Assembly: GCA_903886975.1 (NCBI GenBank)
Contig: CAISOB010000027.1
Span: forward strand, 1 to 53,510
Length of the DNA stretch: 53,510 bases
Reading direction: 5' to 3'
From: an uncultured beta proteobacterium
Lineage (GTDB): Bacteria > Pseudomonadota > Gammaproteobacteria > Burkholderiales > Rhodocyclaceae
The notes beneath the pieces are model-generated. The model was not told the DNA's origin, did not search any database, and saw nothing but the letters and a program-made list of their open reading frames with translations. Each line of letters opens with the position of its first letter. The first letter of the stretch is position 1. A program made the translations under genes and the position numbers. Shown piece after piece: positions 35,954 to 44,465 of this stretch.

Positions 35954-37038
35954 GAAATGGCATCGTCAAGGTCACCGAGATCGAGGACTATGGCCGCTTC
36001 GACGAGATCATCGACGTGCGCACGCCGGCCGAGTTCGCCGACGATCACATCCCCGGCGCGATCAACTGCCCGGTGCTCGATGACGCGCAGCGCATCGAGG
36101 TCGGAACGCTCTACGTGCGGTCCTCGCCCTTCGCCGCGAAGAAGATCGGCGCCGCTTACGTCTCCGAGAACATCGCCCGTCATCTGCTGCAGCGTTTTCA
36201 GGACCGGCCCCGGACCTGGCGGCCGCTGATCGTCTGCTGGCGCGGCGGCGAGCGCAGCGCGGCGATGACCTATGTCTTCCGGCGCATCGGCTGGGACGCG
36301 CAGCAGCTCGAAGGCGGCTACAAGAATTACCGCCGGCAGGTCGTCGACAGCCTCGAAATGCTTCCGCTCCGGCTGCGCTTCAAGGTCGTCTGCGGCGCCA
36401 CCGGCAGCGGCAAGAGCCGGCTGCTGCAAGCGGCGGCGCAGCGCGGCGCACAGGTGCTCGACCTCGAGGAACTTGCCTGTCATAAGGGTTCGGTGCTCGG
36501 CGTACTTCCGGACGCCGCGCAGCCGTCGCAACGGATGTTCGAGACCCGGCTGCTCGTCGCCCTGCGGGCGCTCGACCCGGCGCGCCCGGTCTATGTCGAG
36601 GCCGAGAGCCGCAAGATCGGCAGCATTCAGCTCCCCAACGCGCTGCTCGATACCCTGCGTGCCGGCGTCTGCATCAACATCGAAGCGGCTTTCGCCGCGC
36701 GCGTCGAATTTCTGCTGCGCGATTACGATTACTTCGTGAACGCCCCCGAATGGCTCAATAGCCGGCTCGATGAATTGCGCCATCTGCAAAGCCGCGAAAC
36801 GATAGAGCGCTGGCAGGGCTTTGCCCGCAGCGGGGCCTGGCGGGAACTAGTCAGCGAACTCCTTGAACTGCATTACGATCCGCTCTACCGCCGGTCGCAG
36901 CAGCGCAATTTCTCCGGCCTGGTCACGCCGCAGACCTTCAGCACCGATGATCTGTCGGCCGCCGGCATCGCCGCGCTGGCCGACCGGATCGCCCGGCACG
37001 CGACCGAGGAAGTCACGGCGCCCGCCGAACTGCCATAA
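35950..37038 (+). CDS. mnmH: tRNA 2-selenouridine synthase
   Basis: A 362-residue MnmH (SelU/YbbB). The N-terminal rhodanese domain (about 12-125) has IDVRTPAEFADDHIPGAIN and the active-site Cys96 in CWRGGERS. The second half has a P-loop GATGSGKS at 149-156. The enzyme replaces sulfur by selenium at the wobble 2-thiouridine of Lys, Glu and Gln tRNAs using selenophosphate, via a geranylated intermediate. ATG 35950 shares ATGA with the tesA stop. selD is not in the window; the ybbA-tesA-ybbB neighbourhood resembles E. coli. Confidence 0.93.
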   Translation: MRNGIVKVTEIEDYGRFDEIIDVRTPAEFADDHIPGAINCPVLDDAQRIEVGTLYVRSSPFAAKKIGAAYVSENIARHLLQRFQDRPRTWRPLIVCWRGGERSAAMTYVFRRIGWDAQQLEGGYKNYRRQVVDSLEMLPLRLRFKVVCGATGSGKSRLLQAAAQRGAQVLDLEELACHKGSVLGVLPDAAQPSQRMFETRLLVALRALDPARPVYVEAESRKIGSIQLPNALLDTLRAGVCINIEAAFAARVEFLLRDYDYFVNAPEWLNSRLDELRHLQSRETIERWQGFARSGAWRELVSELLELHYDPLYRRSQQRNFSGLVTPQTFSTDDLSAAGIAALADRIARHATEEVTAPAELP

Positions 37039-37126
37039 GGGGCCCAAATCAGAAGGTTTTCCACGCGGGAAAATCTGTGCTAGTTTGAGAGCATAGACCG
37101 ATAATCAAAGATCATTAAAGGGGTGA

Positions 37127-39826
37127 ATGTCGATGCTCGAACAACATTATCTGACCACTCTTTTTGAACCCAAATCGCTCGCCGTCATCGGCGCCTCGGA
37201 ACGGGAAGACTCGGTCGGCCAGATTCTTTTCAAGAACATACTCGAGTCGGGTTACAAGGGTCCGCTTTATCCGATCAACCCGAAGCACGAGACGGTGCAG
37301 GGCATCGAGGCGCACCGGTCGATCGAGGAGATCGCCGCACGCGTCGATCTGGCGATCATCGCCACACGCCCGCAGACCGTCGCCGAAACCGTCGAACAAT
37401 GCGGCCGCACCGGCATCAAGAATCTCGTCATCGTCACGCCGGGATTCTCCGAAGCCGGCCATTCGGGTGCCGCGCTCGAACGCAAGGTGCTGGAAATTGC
37501 CCGCCGCCATGGCGTGCGCGTGCTCGGCCCGAACTGCCTCGGCATCATCCGGCCGGAACTTAAGCTCAACGCGACCTTCGCGCGCGTCGGCGCCAACGTC
37601 GGCCATCTGGCGCTTGTCTCGCAGTCGGGCGCCATGTGTTCCGCCGTACTCGACTGGGCGAAAAGCAATCAGGTCGGCTTCTCGAGCGTCATATCGCTGG
37701 GCAGTACCGCCGATGTCGATTTCGGCGAGGTGCTCGATTATCTGGTCTGCGACAACCGCACCCATTACATCCTGCTCTACATCGAGGCGATTCGTAACGC
37801 GCGGCGCTTCATGAGCGCGCTGCGCTCGGCCGCGCGCATCAAGCCGATCATCCTGCTCAAGGCCGGCCGCCACGCCGCCGGCTCAGCGGCGGTCAAGGCG
37901 CATTCGGGCATGGCCGCCGGCTCCGACAGCGTCTTCGACGCCGCGGTGCGCCGTGCCGGCGTCGTGCGCGTGATGAACGTCGGCCAGCTGTTCTATGCCT
38001 CGAAAGCCCTGACCTCCAAGTTCTGTCCGCTCGGCAAGCGGCTGGCGATCATCGGCAACGGCGGCGGCCCGGGCGCCATGGCCGCCGACCGCGCCGGCGA
38101 CATGCATATCCCGCTGGCCGAACTCGCCCCGTCGACGATCAAGGCGCTCAACGCGACGATGCCGACCGGCTGGTCGCCGAACAATCCGATCGACATCGTC
38201 GACGACGCGACGCCGGCGCGCTACCGCGACGCGATCCTCGCCGTCAGCCAGGACGAAGGCGTAGACGGAATCCTCGTCATGCTGACGCCGCAAGCCACGA
38301 CGCAACCGATGCAGGTGGCGCAGGCGGTGATCGAGGTCAGCGAGCAAACCAACAAGCCGATCCTCGCCTGCTGGATGGGCGAGGAGCAGGTCGTCGAGGC
38401 GCGCACGGCGCTTGAGAATGCCGGCATACCGGCCTTCCGCATGCCCGAGACGGCGGTCGAGCTCTACTATCACATCTCGACCTACTATCATAATCAGAAA
38501 CTGCTGCTGCAAACGCCACCGGCCAGCTCGCAGCTGACCCGCCAGGAAACCGAAGGCGCGCGGATGCTGATCGAGGCCGTCCTGCAGGAGCACCGCAAGG
38601 TACTTTCGGAAATGGAGTCGAAGGCCGTGCTGCGCGCTTTTCGCATCCCGGTGGCGCAGACGATGGTTGCGCACAATCCCACTGAATCGCTGCTCCTCGC
38701 CGAGCAGATCGGTTTCCCGGTGGCCATGAAAGTCGATTCGCCCGACCTCGTGCACAAGACCGAATCGGGCGGCGTGCGCCTCAACATCGCCAACGCGCCC
38801 TCGGTGCGCAACGCCTATCACGACATCATCGAAACGGTGCAGCGCAAGCATCCGAAGGCGCGCATCAACGGCATTTCGATCGAGCCGTATCTGTCGCGCC
38901 CGAACGGCCGCGAGCTGATGATCGGTGTCGTCCGCGACCCGGTTTTCGGCCCGGTCATCACCTTCGGCTCGGGCGGCACGCAGGTCGAAGTCTTCAGCGA
39001 CCGCGCCGTCGCGTTGCCGCCCCTCAACCGCTATCTGGTCAAAGACCTGATCAACTCGACGCGCGCCGCGCAACTGCTCGGCGAGTTCCGGCGTATGCCG
39101 GCGGTGCACATGGAAGCGCTCGAAGAAGTCCTGCTGAATATCTCCGAGATGGTCTGCGAGCTGCCCTGGCTGCAGGAACTCGATCTCAATCCGCTGATCG
39201 TCGATGAAAACGGGGCCATCGCCGCCGATGCGCGCATCGTCGTCGATCACGCGCCGAACAACGGCGACCGCTATGCGCACATGGCCATCCATCCCTATCC
39301 GTCGCAACTGGCGCAGGACTGGGAACAGCCCGATGGGCGCGTCATCACCATCCGTCCGATCCGGCCGGAAGACGCCGAAATGGAGCAGGACTTCGTCAAG
39401 AGCCTGTCGGAGGAAAGCAAGTATTACCGCTTCATGGACACCCTGCGCGAGCTCACGCCGGCGATGCTGATGCGCTTCACGCAAATCGACTACGACCGCG
39501 AAATGGCGCTGATTGCCACCCTGCCCGGCAAAGGCGACAAGGTCGAGCAAATCGGCGTGGCGCGTTACGTCACCAATCCCGACGGAGAAACCGTCGAGTT
39601 TGCCCTGGCTGTTGCCGACGATTGGCAAATGCATGGCGTCGGCCGCAAGCTGATGACCTCGCTGATAGAAATCGCCCGCCAGAAAGGTTTCCGCACCATG
39701 GTCGGCGACGTGCTGACGATGAATTCGAAGATGTTCCGGCTGATGACCTCGCTCGGTTTCACGGTCCAGCCGCACCACGAGGATCCGGCGGTCAAGCGCG
39801 TCGTTTGCCCGCTGCATCCGCAATAA
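37127..39826 (+). CDS. bifunctional acyl-CoA synthetase (NDP-forming)-like / GNAT acetyltransferase (Pat-like)
   Basis: An 899-residue protein in the order of protein acetyltransferase Pat/YfiQ. Residues ~1-460 are the CoA-binding and ligase alpha part (SLAVIGASERE, VLGPNCLGI, LVSQSGAM), and the histidine phosphorylated in ADP-forming acetyl-CoA synthetases is kept as His259 in KAHSG. Residues ~485-710 are an ATP-grasp beta part (GFPVAMKVDSPDLVHKTESG). Residues ~735-899 are a GNAT domain. It probably acetylates lysines of metabolic enzymes such as acetyl-CoA synthetase; kept His259 leaves ligase activity possible. AAAGGGG precedes the ATG. Confidence 0.88.
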   Translation: MSMLEQHYLTTLFEPKSLAVIGASEREDSVGQILFKNILESGYKGPLYPINPKHETVQGIEAHRSIEEIAARVDLAIIATRPQTVAETVEQCGRTGIKNLVIVTPGFSEAGHSGAALERKVLEIARRHGVRVLGPNCLGIIRPELKLNATFARVGANVGHLALVSQSGAMCSAVLDWAKSNQVGFSSVISLGSTADVDFGEVLDYLVCDNRTHYILLYIEAIRNARRFMSALRSAARIKPIILLKAGRHAAGSAAVKAHSGMAAGSDSVFDAAVRRAGVVRVMNVGQLFYASKALTSKFCPLGKRLAIIGNGGGPGAMAADRAGDMHIPLAELAPSTIKALNATMPTGWSPNNPIDIVDDATPARYRDAILAVSQDEGVDGILVMLTPQATTQPMQVAQAVIEVSEQTNKPILACWMGEEQVVEARTALENAGIPAFRMPETAVELYYHISTYYHNQKLLLQTPPASSQLTRQETEGARMLIEAVLQEHRKVLSEMESKAVLRAFRIPVAQTMVAHNPTESLLLAEQIGFPVAMKVDSPDLVHKTESGGVRLNIANAPSVRNAYHDIIETVQRKHPKARINGISIEPYLSRPNGRELMIGVVRDPVFGPVITFGSGGTQVEVFSDRAVALPPLNRYLVKDLINSTRAAQLLGEFRRMPAVHMEALEEVLLNISEMVCELPWLQELDLNPLIVDENGAIAADARIVVDHAPNNGDRYAHMAIHPYPSQLAQDWEQPDGRVITIRPIRPEDAEMEQDFVKSLSEESKYYRFMDTLRELTPAMLMRFTQIDYDREMALIATLPGKGDKVEQIGVARYVTNPDGETVEFALAVADDWQMHGVGRKLMTSLIEIARQKGFRTMVGDVLTMNSKMFRLMTSLGFTVQPHHEDPAVKRVVCPLHPQ

Positions 39827-39844
39827 CCGCAGCAAACGCTGAAC

Positions 39845-39872
39845 GAAAAAATGGCCGGACAGTTCCGGCCAT
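39845..39872 (-). terminator. intrinsic terminator of the DUF3460 gene
   Basis: A perfect 9-bp stem ATGGCCGGA (39851-39859) and TCCGGCCAT (39864-39872) with a CAGT loop. On the minus strand it is followed directly by six T, a textbook terminator for the gene ending at 39895. It also lies 24 bases after the convergent acetyltransferase stop. Confidence 0.85.
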
Positions 39873-39894
39873 CTGCATCAAGAGACGCTCGCGC

Positions 39895-40119
39895 CTATTG
39901 CCGCTCGAAATTCACGTCGTAGGGATAGGCCCGATTCACTTCGCTCGCTTCGCGCAGGGTCTTCTGTTCAGCGAGGTCGAGCTTGTGGTCCCACAGCAGT
40001 GCGCGGCCGGCTTTCTGGTCCTCGGCCCATTCCGGGTGCTGCGCCATCATGACGCGCATGAATTTCGTATGCTCTGATTCGTACGAGGGCATTCCAAGAA
40101 TTTTCGCCAATAGATTCAC
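39895..40119 (-). CDS. DUF3460 family protein
   Basis: A 74-residue soluble protein with the DUF3460 core YESEHTKFMRVMMAQHPEWA, then GRALLWDHKLD. The family is small and, as far as I know, restricted to betaproteobacteria. GTG 40119 is preferred because GGGAG lies 6 bases upstream; an internal ATG at 40092 would match shorter family members. It ends at a strong terminator. No function is known. Confidence 0.82.
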   Translation of the reverse strand: MNLLAKILGMPSYESEHTKFMRVMMAQHPEWAEDQKAGRALLWDHKLDLAEQKTLREASEVNRAYPYDVNFERQ

Positions 40120-40164
40120 ACCGCACTCCCGCGTTTTCCAGCGTACGATTATACCCCTGCCCGA

Positions 40165-40398
40165 TCAGTGATAGGAAATCGGCCGCGCCGCGCCGACGCA
40201 ATAATCGTCGAGCAGCGAATCGATCGACTCCTCGTTCCGCTCTTCGTAGGGAATGTTGTCGATCGCCTCGCGCAGGCCCAAGGCTACGGATCCGAGCACG
40301 AACAAGGTGCGACCGCCGAGCTTGTCGACCAGCTCGAAACCCTGCTGCACAGGGTAGGCGACAATGGCGTAATGCTCACTGTTATAGACAACGTTCAT
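40165..40398 (-). CDS. DUF3567 family protein
   Basis: A 77-residue protein starting MNVVYNSEHYAIVAYP, with GFELVDKLGGRTLFVLG and a C-terminal IDSLLDDYC; I recognise the DUF3567 family of betaproteobacteria. AAAGGA sits 6 bases before the ATG. It is 45 bases upstream of the DUF3460 gene, on the same strand, so the two are probably an operon ending at the 39845 terminator. Function unknown. Confidence 0.8.
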   Translation of the reverse strand: MNVVYNSEHYAIVAYPVQQGFELVDKLGGRTLFVLGSVALGLREAIDNIPYEERNEESIDSLLDDYCVGAARPISYH

Positions 40399-40552
40399 GA
40401 CGAATCCTTTCTGCTTGCGCAATTGCGTCGGAACCGGTGTTCCGACGACTTGCAAACCAACACTGGTTAAGAAGGAAGATGCGTCCGTTTGCGTCTATTT
40501 CAAGTACGGCAAGTGCGATGCCTGCGTTTACGACTGCCCGCCATGGCACTAA
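40397..40552 (+). CDS. candidate 51-residue cysteine-rich small protein
   Basis: An open frame on the plus strand fills the gap between the DUF3567 gene and the MFS stop. It starts at an ATG overlapping the DUF3567 ATG in the shared CATG, and encodes a product with eight Cys. The end is notable: SVCVYFKYGKCDACVYDC followed by PPWH, a spacing (C-x7-C-x2-C-x3-C) that suggests metal binding. There is no good ribosome site before the ATG, so translation is not assured. No gene lies opposite it, so it is not a coding shadow. I do not recognise the family. Confidence 0.35.
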   Translation: MTNPFCLRNCVGTGVPTTCKPTLVKKEDASVCVYFKYGKCDACVYDCPPWH

Positions 40553-40554
40553 GT

Positions 40555-41787
40555 TCAAACGCCCTCGACCGGCACGCTGCGTCCGACGCGCAGCGCCGAC
40601 AGCACGGCGAGGCCCTGGAACAGCGCGATGCCCAGCCACAGCAGCGTGAAGTGGCTGCCGTCCATGACCGTGCCGAAGATCAGCGGCGCGACCGCCTGCC
40701 CGCTGTCCATGCCCGAATAGACGAAGCCGTAGACGCGCCCGTAGGAGGCGGCGCCGAGTCCGCGCGTTGATGCCCGGCGGATGAGCAGGTCGCGCGACGG
40801 CCCGGCGATGCCCATGCCGATGCCCATCAGCGCCATGAGCGGCAGCACCGCAGCCGCGGCAACGACGCCGCTGGCCAGCAGCAGGCTGATGCCCGCGGCA
40901 AAGCAGATGCACACGGCGATGGTCAGTTCCTGCGCGCGTCGCGCGGCCAGAAAACCGCCCGCGGCGATGCCCGCCGCGGTGCCGAACATGTACGCCGAAA
41001 GGCACGAAGCCGCGCCGCCGATGCTCAGCGCATAGACCGTCTTCAATGCCGAGGTCGAAAAATTCTGCAGCGCGCCGAAAGCCACCGAGATCAGGAAGAA
41101 AAAGATGAAACAGAGCAGCACGGTCGGCGAGCGCAATACCGCCAGCGTCGACACCGTTTCGTTCGATTCGGCCAGCCGGCCGGACGCCGGCGACGCCTTG
41201 CCGCTGCCGATGCCCGCGGACAGAAGATAGAGCAGCGCGCAGGGAATCAGGGCGATGGCGCCCGCCGTGAACGCCGCGCTGCGCCAGCCCGCGAAGGTCG
41301 CGACGCTGGTGATGACGAGCGGCGTCGCGGCCCAGCCGAGATTGCCCGAGATCCCATGCACCGAGAACGCGTGACCGAGGCGCGCCTTGCCGACCTGCCG
41401 GTTGAGCAGCGCGAAATCGGCCGGATGAAACACGCTGTTGCCGATGCCCGCGACCGTCGCCGAGAGCATCAGCATGGCATAATTTTGCGCGATGCCGAGC
41501 AAGACGCCGGAACCCGCGAGCAGCAGCAAGCCGAAGAACAGAACCGGCCGCGAACCGACGCGATCGACCGCCAGCCCGGCCAGCGCCTGTCCGAGCCCCG
41601 AGGCAACGAAGAAGATGGTCATCAGTACGCCGGCCTGCGTGTAGCCCAAGCCGAACGCCGGCATTAGCCACGGGAAGAGCAGCGGAATGACCAGATGGAA
41701 GAAGTGCGATACGCCATGCGCGAATCCGACAAAGGCAATCAGGATTGCATCGCCGCGCTCCGGCAATACTTCGCTTGCGGCTGACAT
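40555..41787 (-). CDS. MFS transporter
   Basis: A 410-residue major facilitator with twelve predicted helices. The loop 2-3 signature appears as GLAVDRVGSRPVLFFG and the second-half equivalent is degenerate. A charged loop with polar residues (GIGSGKASPASGRLAESNE) divides the halves. The ATG has GAAGGAGA upstream. The substrate is not evident; sequence style resembles drug/nitrate-sugar efflux-type carriers without a clear match. It ends three bases from the end of the cysteine-rich frame on the other strand. Confidence 0.85.
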   Translation of the reverse strand: MSAASEVLPERGDAILIAFVGFAHGVSHFFHLVIPLLFPWLMPAFGLGYTQAGVLMTIFFVASGLGQALAGLAVDRVGSRPVLFFGLLLLAGSGVLLGIAQNYAMLMLSATVAGIGNSVFHPADFALLNRQVGKARLGHAFSVHGISGNLGWAATPLVITSVATFAGWRSAAFTAGAIALIPCALLYLLSAGIGSGKASPASGRLAESNETVSTLAVLRSPTVLLCFIFFFLISVAFGALQNFSTSALKTVYALSIGGAASCLSAYMFGTAAGIAAGGFLAARRAQELTIAVCICFAAGISLLLASGVVAAAAVLPLMALMGIGMGIAGPSRDLLIRRASTRGLGAASYGRVYGFVYSGMDSGQAVAPLIFGTVMDGSHFTLLWLGIALFQGLAVLSALRVGRSVPVEGV

Positions 41788-41844
41788 TCAATTCTCCTTC
41801 GGCAGAACCGGCATTCTAACGAAACGCTGAAGAAGCCGTCACGA

Positions 41845-42312
41845 TCATAGCTGCAACTCCATGAACACGGTGTGCGGCATCGGCGTCTCGTAGTAGGAAG
41901 CGCAGCGGACAAAACCGAGCGCTTCGTAACGCCGGATGGCATCCTGCATCGACGGCAGCGTATCGAGGCGCATCGCCCGGTAACCGATGGCGCGCGCCTC
42001 CGCGACAATTCGCTCGATGAGACGCTGGCCGAGGCCCTGCCCGCGAAACGGTGCGCGCACGAAGAGGCGTTTCATCTCGCACAGGCCGTCGTCGAGCGGC
42101 CGCAGGGCGACGCAGCCAGCCGCTTCGCAGCCGGCCAGCGCAATCAGCAGCCGGCCATTCGGCGGCTCGTAGAGGCCGGGCAGCGTCGCCAATTCTTCGG
42201 CGAATCCCTGAAACGACAAGTCGATGCCGAGCCACGCGGAATACGCTTCGAACAACTCGCGGGCCAGCGCAACGCGCGCTGCGCTGTTCGCCCGGCAAAT
42301 CCTCATTTGCAT
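41845..42312 (-). CDS. GNAT-family N-acetyltransferase
   Basis: A ~155-residue GNAT: substrate-side helix ARELFEAYSAWLGIDLSF, core strand GCVALRPL, and the acetyl-CoA motif A RLFVRAPFRGQGLGQRLIE with the Q/RxxGxG/A pattern. YRAMRLDTLPSMQDAIRRYE then GFVRCASYYETP is like the YjaB/PhnO-like amine or peptide acetylating groups. Start ATG 42312 (or 42306) places it just after the next GNAT gene; the longer open frame is antisense-free but overlaps that gene. Substrate unknown. Confidence 0.82.
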   Translation of the reverse strand: MQMRICRANSAARVALARELFEAYSAWLGIDLSFQGFAEELATLPGLYEPPNGRLLIALAGCEAAGCVALRPLDDGLCEMKRLFVRAPFRGQGLGQRLIERIVAEARAIGYRAMRLDTLPSMQDAIRRYEALGFVRCASYYETPMPHTVFMELQL

Positions 42313-42329
42313 GTCACGTCGCGGCGCGC

Positions 42330-42818
42330 TCAGGATTGCAGCCATTTGTACATGACAAGAGCATCGACATAGCCGAGCGCCGGATGGCGAAACGCTTTCG
42401 GCAAGCGGCCGACCGTCGCGAATCCCAGCCGGGTCCACAGCCGCACCGCGATTTCGTTGGTGGACGCGACGAAGTTGAACTGCATGGCCTTGTAGCCGAG
42501 TTCCCGGGCGAGCGCTTGCGAATGCTCGCACATGGCCGTGGCGAGGCCGCGCCCGCGCGCGGCCGGGGCCACCATGTAGCCGCAATTGCAGACATGGTCG
42601 CCGGAACCGGCCTGATTGGTCTTGATGTAATAGGTGCCCAGAACCTTGCCGTCTTCTTCGCACACGAGCGTCTTCCTGGGTGTCTCGATCCAGATCTTGA
42701 GCGCCTGTTCGCGCGTCGTATCGCGCGCGTAGGCGTACGTATCGCCGGCGGCGGCGACCGCGCTGAAGATCGGCCAGATCCGGTCAAAATCCTCGCCTGT
42801 CGCTTCGCGTATGTTCAT
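42330..42818 (-). CDS. GNAT-family N-acetyltransferase
   Basis: A 162-residue GNAT with the start NIREATGEDFDRIWPIF, the mid-strand GTYYIKTNQAG and motif A YMVAPAARGRGLATAMCEHS. The end GFATVGRLPKAFRHPALGY and DALVMYKWLQ matches a common subgroup annotated as L-amino-acid or phosphinothricin-type N-acetyltransferases. It is the upstream partner of the second GNAT gene, 17 bases apart. The real substrate is unknown. Confidence 0.85.
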   Translation of the reverse strand: MNIREATGEDFDRIWPIFSAVAAAGDTYAYARDTTREQALKIWIETPRKTLVCEEDGKVLGTYYIKTNQAGSGDHVCNCGYMVAPAARGRGLATAMCEHSQALARELGYKAMQFNFVASTNEIAVRLWTRLGFATVGRLPKAFRHPALGYVDALVMYKWLQS

Positions 42819-42895
42819 CGCATCTCAATCCGGAGCAAACGTGTCGCCCATTATCGCCGCACTCGGGCCGGCTGCCCCCGCCACGGCGCGCAAGC

Positions 42896-43312
42896 CTACT
42901 TTACCGGCCCCGTAGCGGCTTGCGGTGAGCCGGGCAAGGCTGCGATTTCGGACAGCCAGGGCATCGCCGAATGCGTCCAGACCTGCTGCTTGGGCGGCAG
43001 TTCCGCGCGTTGCTTGACACAGCCGAGCCGGATGTTGACCTCCGTGGCATTCCCCATGGCTTTTGCGAAAAGCGCCGTCCCGCAGTTGCCGCAGAAGGCT
43101 TGTATCCGCTGATTTCCGCTCTGCGCGATCTTCACATAGATCTTGGGCTCGCCGCGCATGACGAAATGTTCGAGGGGAGCCGGCGCGACCGGCCGGAACG
43201 GCGCGCCGGACATGGTCTGGCAGTCGGTGCAATGGCAAACGACGACCCGGTTCGGATCGATCTCAGCGGTAAACGATACCGCGCCGCAATGACAAGCGCC
43301 GTCAATCTTCAT
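42896..43312 (-). CDS. GFA-family zinc protein (glutathione-dependent formaldehyde-activating-like)
   Basis: A 138-residue CENP-V/GFA domain protein. Zinc-binding Cys pairs are visible as CHCGAVSF, CHCTDCQ and FCGNCGTALF. The fold binds two zinc ions; a few members react with S-hydroxymethylglutathione, most have no known substrate. A clear AAGGAGGAG ribosome site precedes the ATG. A second, different GFA protein is encoded at 48239 in the cassette array. Confidence 0.85.
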   Translation of the reverse strand: MKIDGACHCGAVSFTAEIDPNRVVVCHCTDCQTMSGAPFRPVAPAPLEHFVMRGEPKIYVKIAQSGNQRIQAFCGNCGTALFAKAMGNATEVNIRLGCVKQRAELPPKQQVWTHSAMPWLSEIAALPGSPQAATGPVK

Positions 43313-43442
43313 GTTCTCTCCTCCTTTGCAAGATGATCAGCAGCATTCTATCCCAGCGGTCCGTCGCGGACGAATGCTCTGGCAGCGAGGTCGGGCTCTA
43401 CAGGGACCTGATTCCGGCACCGTCCCTGTGTCGCTGGCCTGG
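43313..43442. other. intergenic region with nested hairpin
   Basis: A 130-base gap. On the minus strand it holds CAGCGA and TCGCTG arms around a smaller stem ACAGGGAC/GTCCCTGT with a 14-base loop (about 43384-43436). It begins at the stop codon of the gene at 43443. The shape is attC-like, but the core boxes GTTRRRY and RYYYAAC are not there, so I list it only as a hairpin. Confidence 0.35.
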
Positions 43443-43874
43443 TTAGTGTGCACCGCGCGATACGCCATTGCCCTCCGCACAGGAGCGCAACACCCAGTCG
43501 GGAGATTTTCCGTCTCTTGGGCGCAGCACGATTCGCCGCGGCGACGCTGACACGATCCGGTAAAAGGCGACGGAACCCGGGCCCTTTTCGATGACAAGCG
43601 CGTTGTTTTCGATCCGGACCTTGAACTCGCCGGGAAAGTCGCCGGTATATTTGTCGCCTTGTATCGCAAACTGAACGGCGGGGTCCGCGCAGCTTTGCCA
43701 CCAATAGCCTTGAACGTCGTCGAGCGTGAATACGCGGCTTTTGGCGGCATTCGCACTGGGCGACAGAGCAAGAGTGACGGCAAGCAATAACGCGAAGCGC
43801 ATCACCGAGAGCACCACAGCGACCGCAAGAATCGACGAAGCGAGAATGGCGATGCGTCTCATGGAAATGTGCAT
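43443..43874 (-). CDS. hypothetical secreted protein
   Basis: A 143-residue protein with an unusually long hydrophobic N-terminus (two runs: IAILASSILAVAVVLSVM and FALLLAVTLALSPSANA), ending in a likely signal cleavage at ANAAKS. The mature part is β-rich with a QGYWWQSCADPAVQFAI core and one Cys pair at both ends. GGAGA precedes the ATG. I do not recognise a family with certainty. It lies 15 bases after the secreted protein gene upstream and may form an operon with it. Confidence 0.65.
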   Translation of the reverse strand: MHISMRRIAILASSILAVAVVLSVMRFALLLAVTLALSPSANAAKSRVFTLDDVQGYWWQSCADPAVQFAIQGDKYTGDFPGEFKVRIENNALVIEKGPGSVAFYRIVSASPRRIVLRPRDGKSPDWVLRSCAEGNGVSRGAH

Positions 43875-43889
43875 TCGCCGTCTCCATAT

Positions 43890-44420
43890 TCAGTCCAGAA
43901 ACTTGACGCTAGACAAGATCGTTTCGAATGTTTCGTCAAGCTTCTCTTCTGACAAAGGGCGGGTAAATGCAATGGTGAGAATGTCGGTTTTGTTCAGGGG
44001 AACAAAGAAACTGTAGTTTTTCCCGAATGCACCGGCGACCTTGTACCACGCCGCTGGTCGCCCTCCGATCATTGCAGTCTTTGGCGGCGGGGCTTTCGGA
44101 ATATCTTTCATTTGGTCCTTGTACCATTGAGCAACCGACAGCCCCTCCGGGTTGATCTTCCTTTGGACAAAGAACGTGAGGTCTTGCGGTTTGCCGGCAG
44201 CCTGTGTTCCGACGAAATCGGCCCTTTCCATAGGCGCGCCATTGACCGTTCCTGTCGCGCGGCGTTCCTGAAAGAACTTGGGATACTTGAACTCGAATCC
44301 AAGCTTGGCGTTGCGATAGACATTCCAATCTGAGGTTTCGACGTATCCCGATGGCTGCGCCCAGGCAATAGTCGCAGCGGCAAAGAATAGAAAAGAACCT
44401 GCGCAAAATGTCCGATTCAC
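43890..44420 (-). CDS. secreted PsbP/MOG1-like-fold hypothetical protein
   Basis: A 176-residue exported protein with a signal peptide ending TIAWAQ. The mature part has the pattern NAKLGFEFKYPKFFQERR...LTFFVQRKI...GRPAAWYKVAG... ETILSSVKFL seen in small exported proteins with a PsbP-like α/β fold. GTG start with AAGGAGG 6 bases upstream. It is 45 bases after the DUF3592 gene on the same strand. No enzymatic residue is evident. Confidence 0.68.
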   Translation of the reverse strand: MNRTFCAGSFLFFAAATIAWAQPSGYVETSDWNVYRNAKLGFEFKYPKFFQERRATGTVNGAPMERADFVGTQAAGKPQDLTFFVQRKINPEGLSVAQWYKDQMKDIPKAPPPKTAMIGGRPAAWYKVAGAFGKNYSFFVPLNKTDILTIAFTRPLSEEKLDETFETILSSVKFLD

Positions 44421-44465
44421 TGTGGGCCTCCTTGAAACGCTCGAGTTTCGACGTGAGCGGCCGAC

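Noticed and set aside
37883..39835. A 650-codon open frame on the minus strand.
   Set aside because: Antisense shadow of the acetyl-CoA-synthetase-like acetyltransferase; sequence is His/Arg/Asp-rich as expected from reverse-complement codons.
43384..43436. Nested hairpin after the secreted-protein gene, attC-like in shape.
   Set aside because: It lacks GTTRRRY and has only part of RYYYAAC; arms do not align with the other attC sites. Kept only as an unassigned hairpin.
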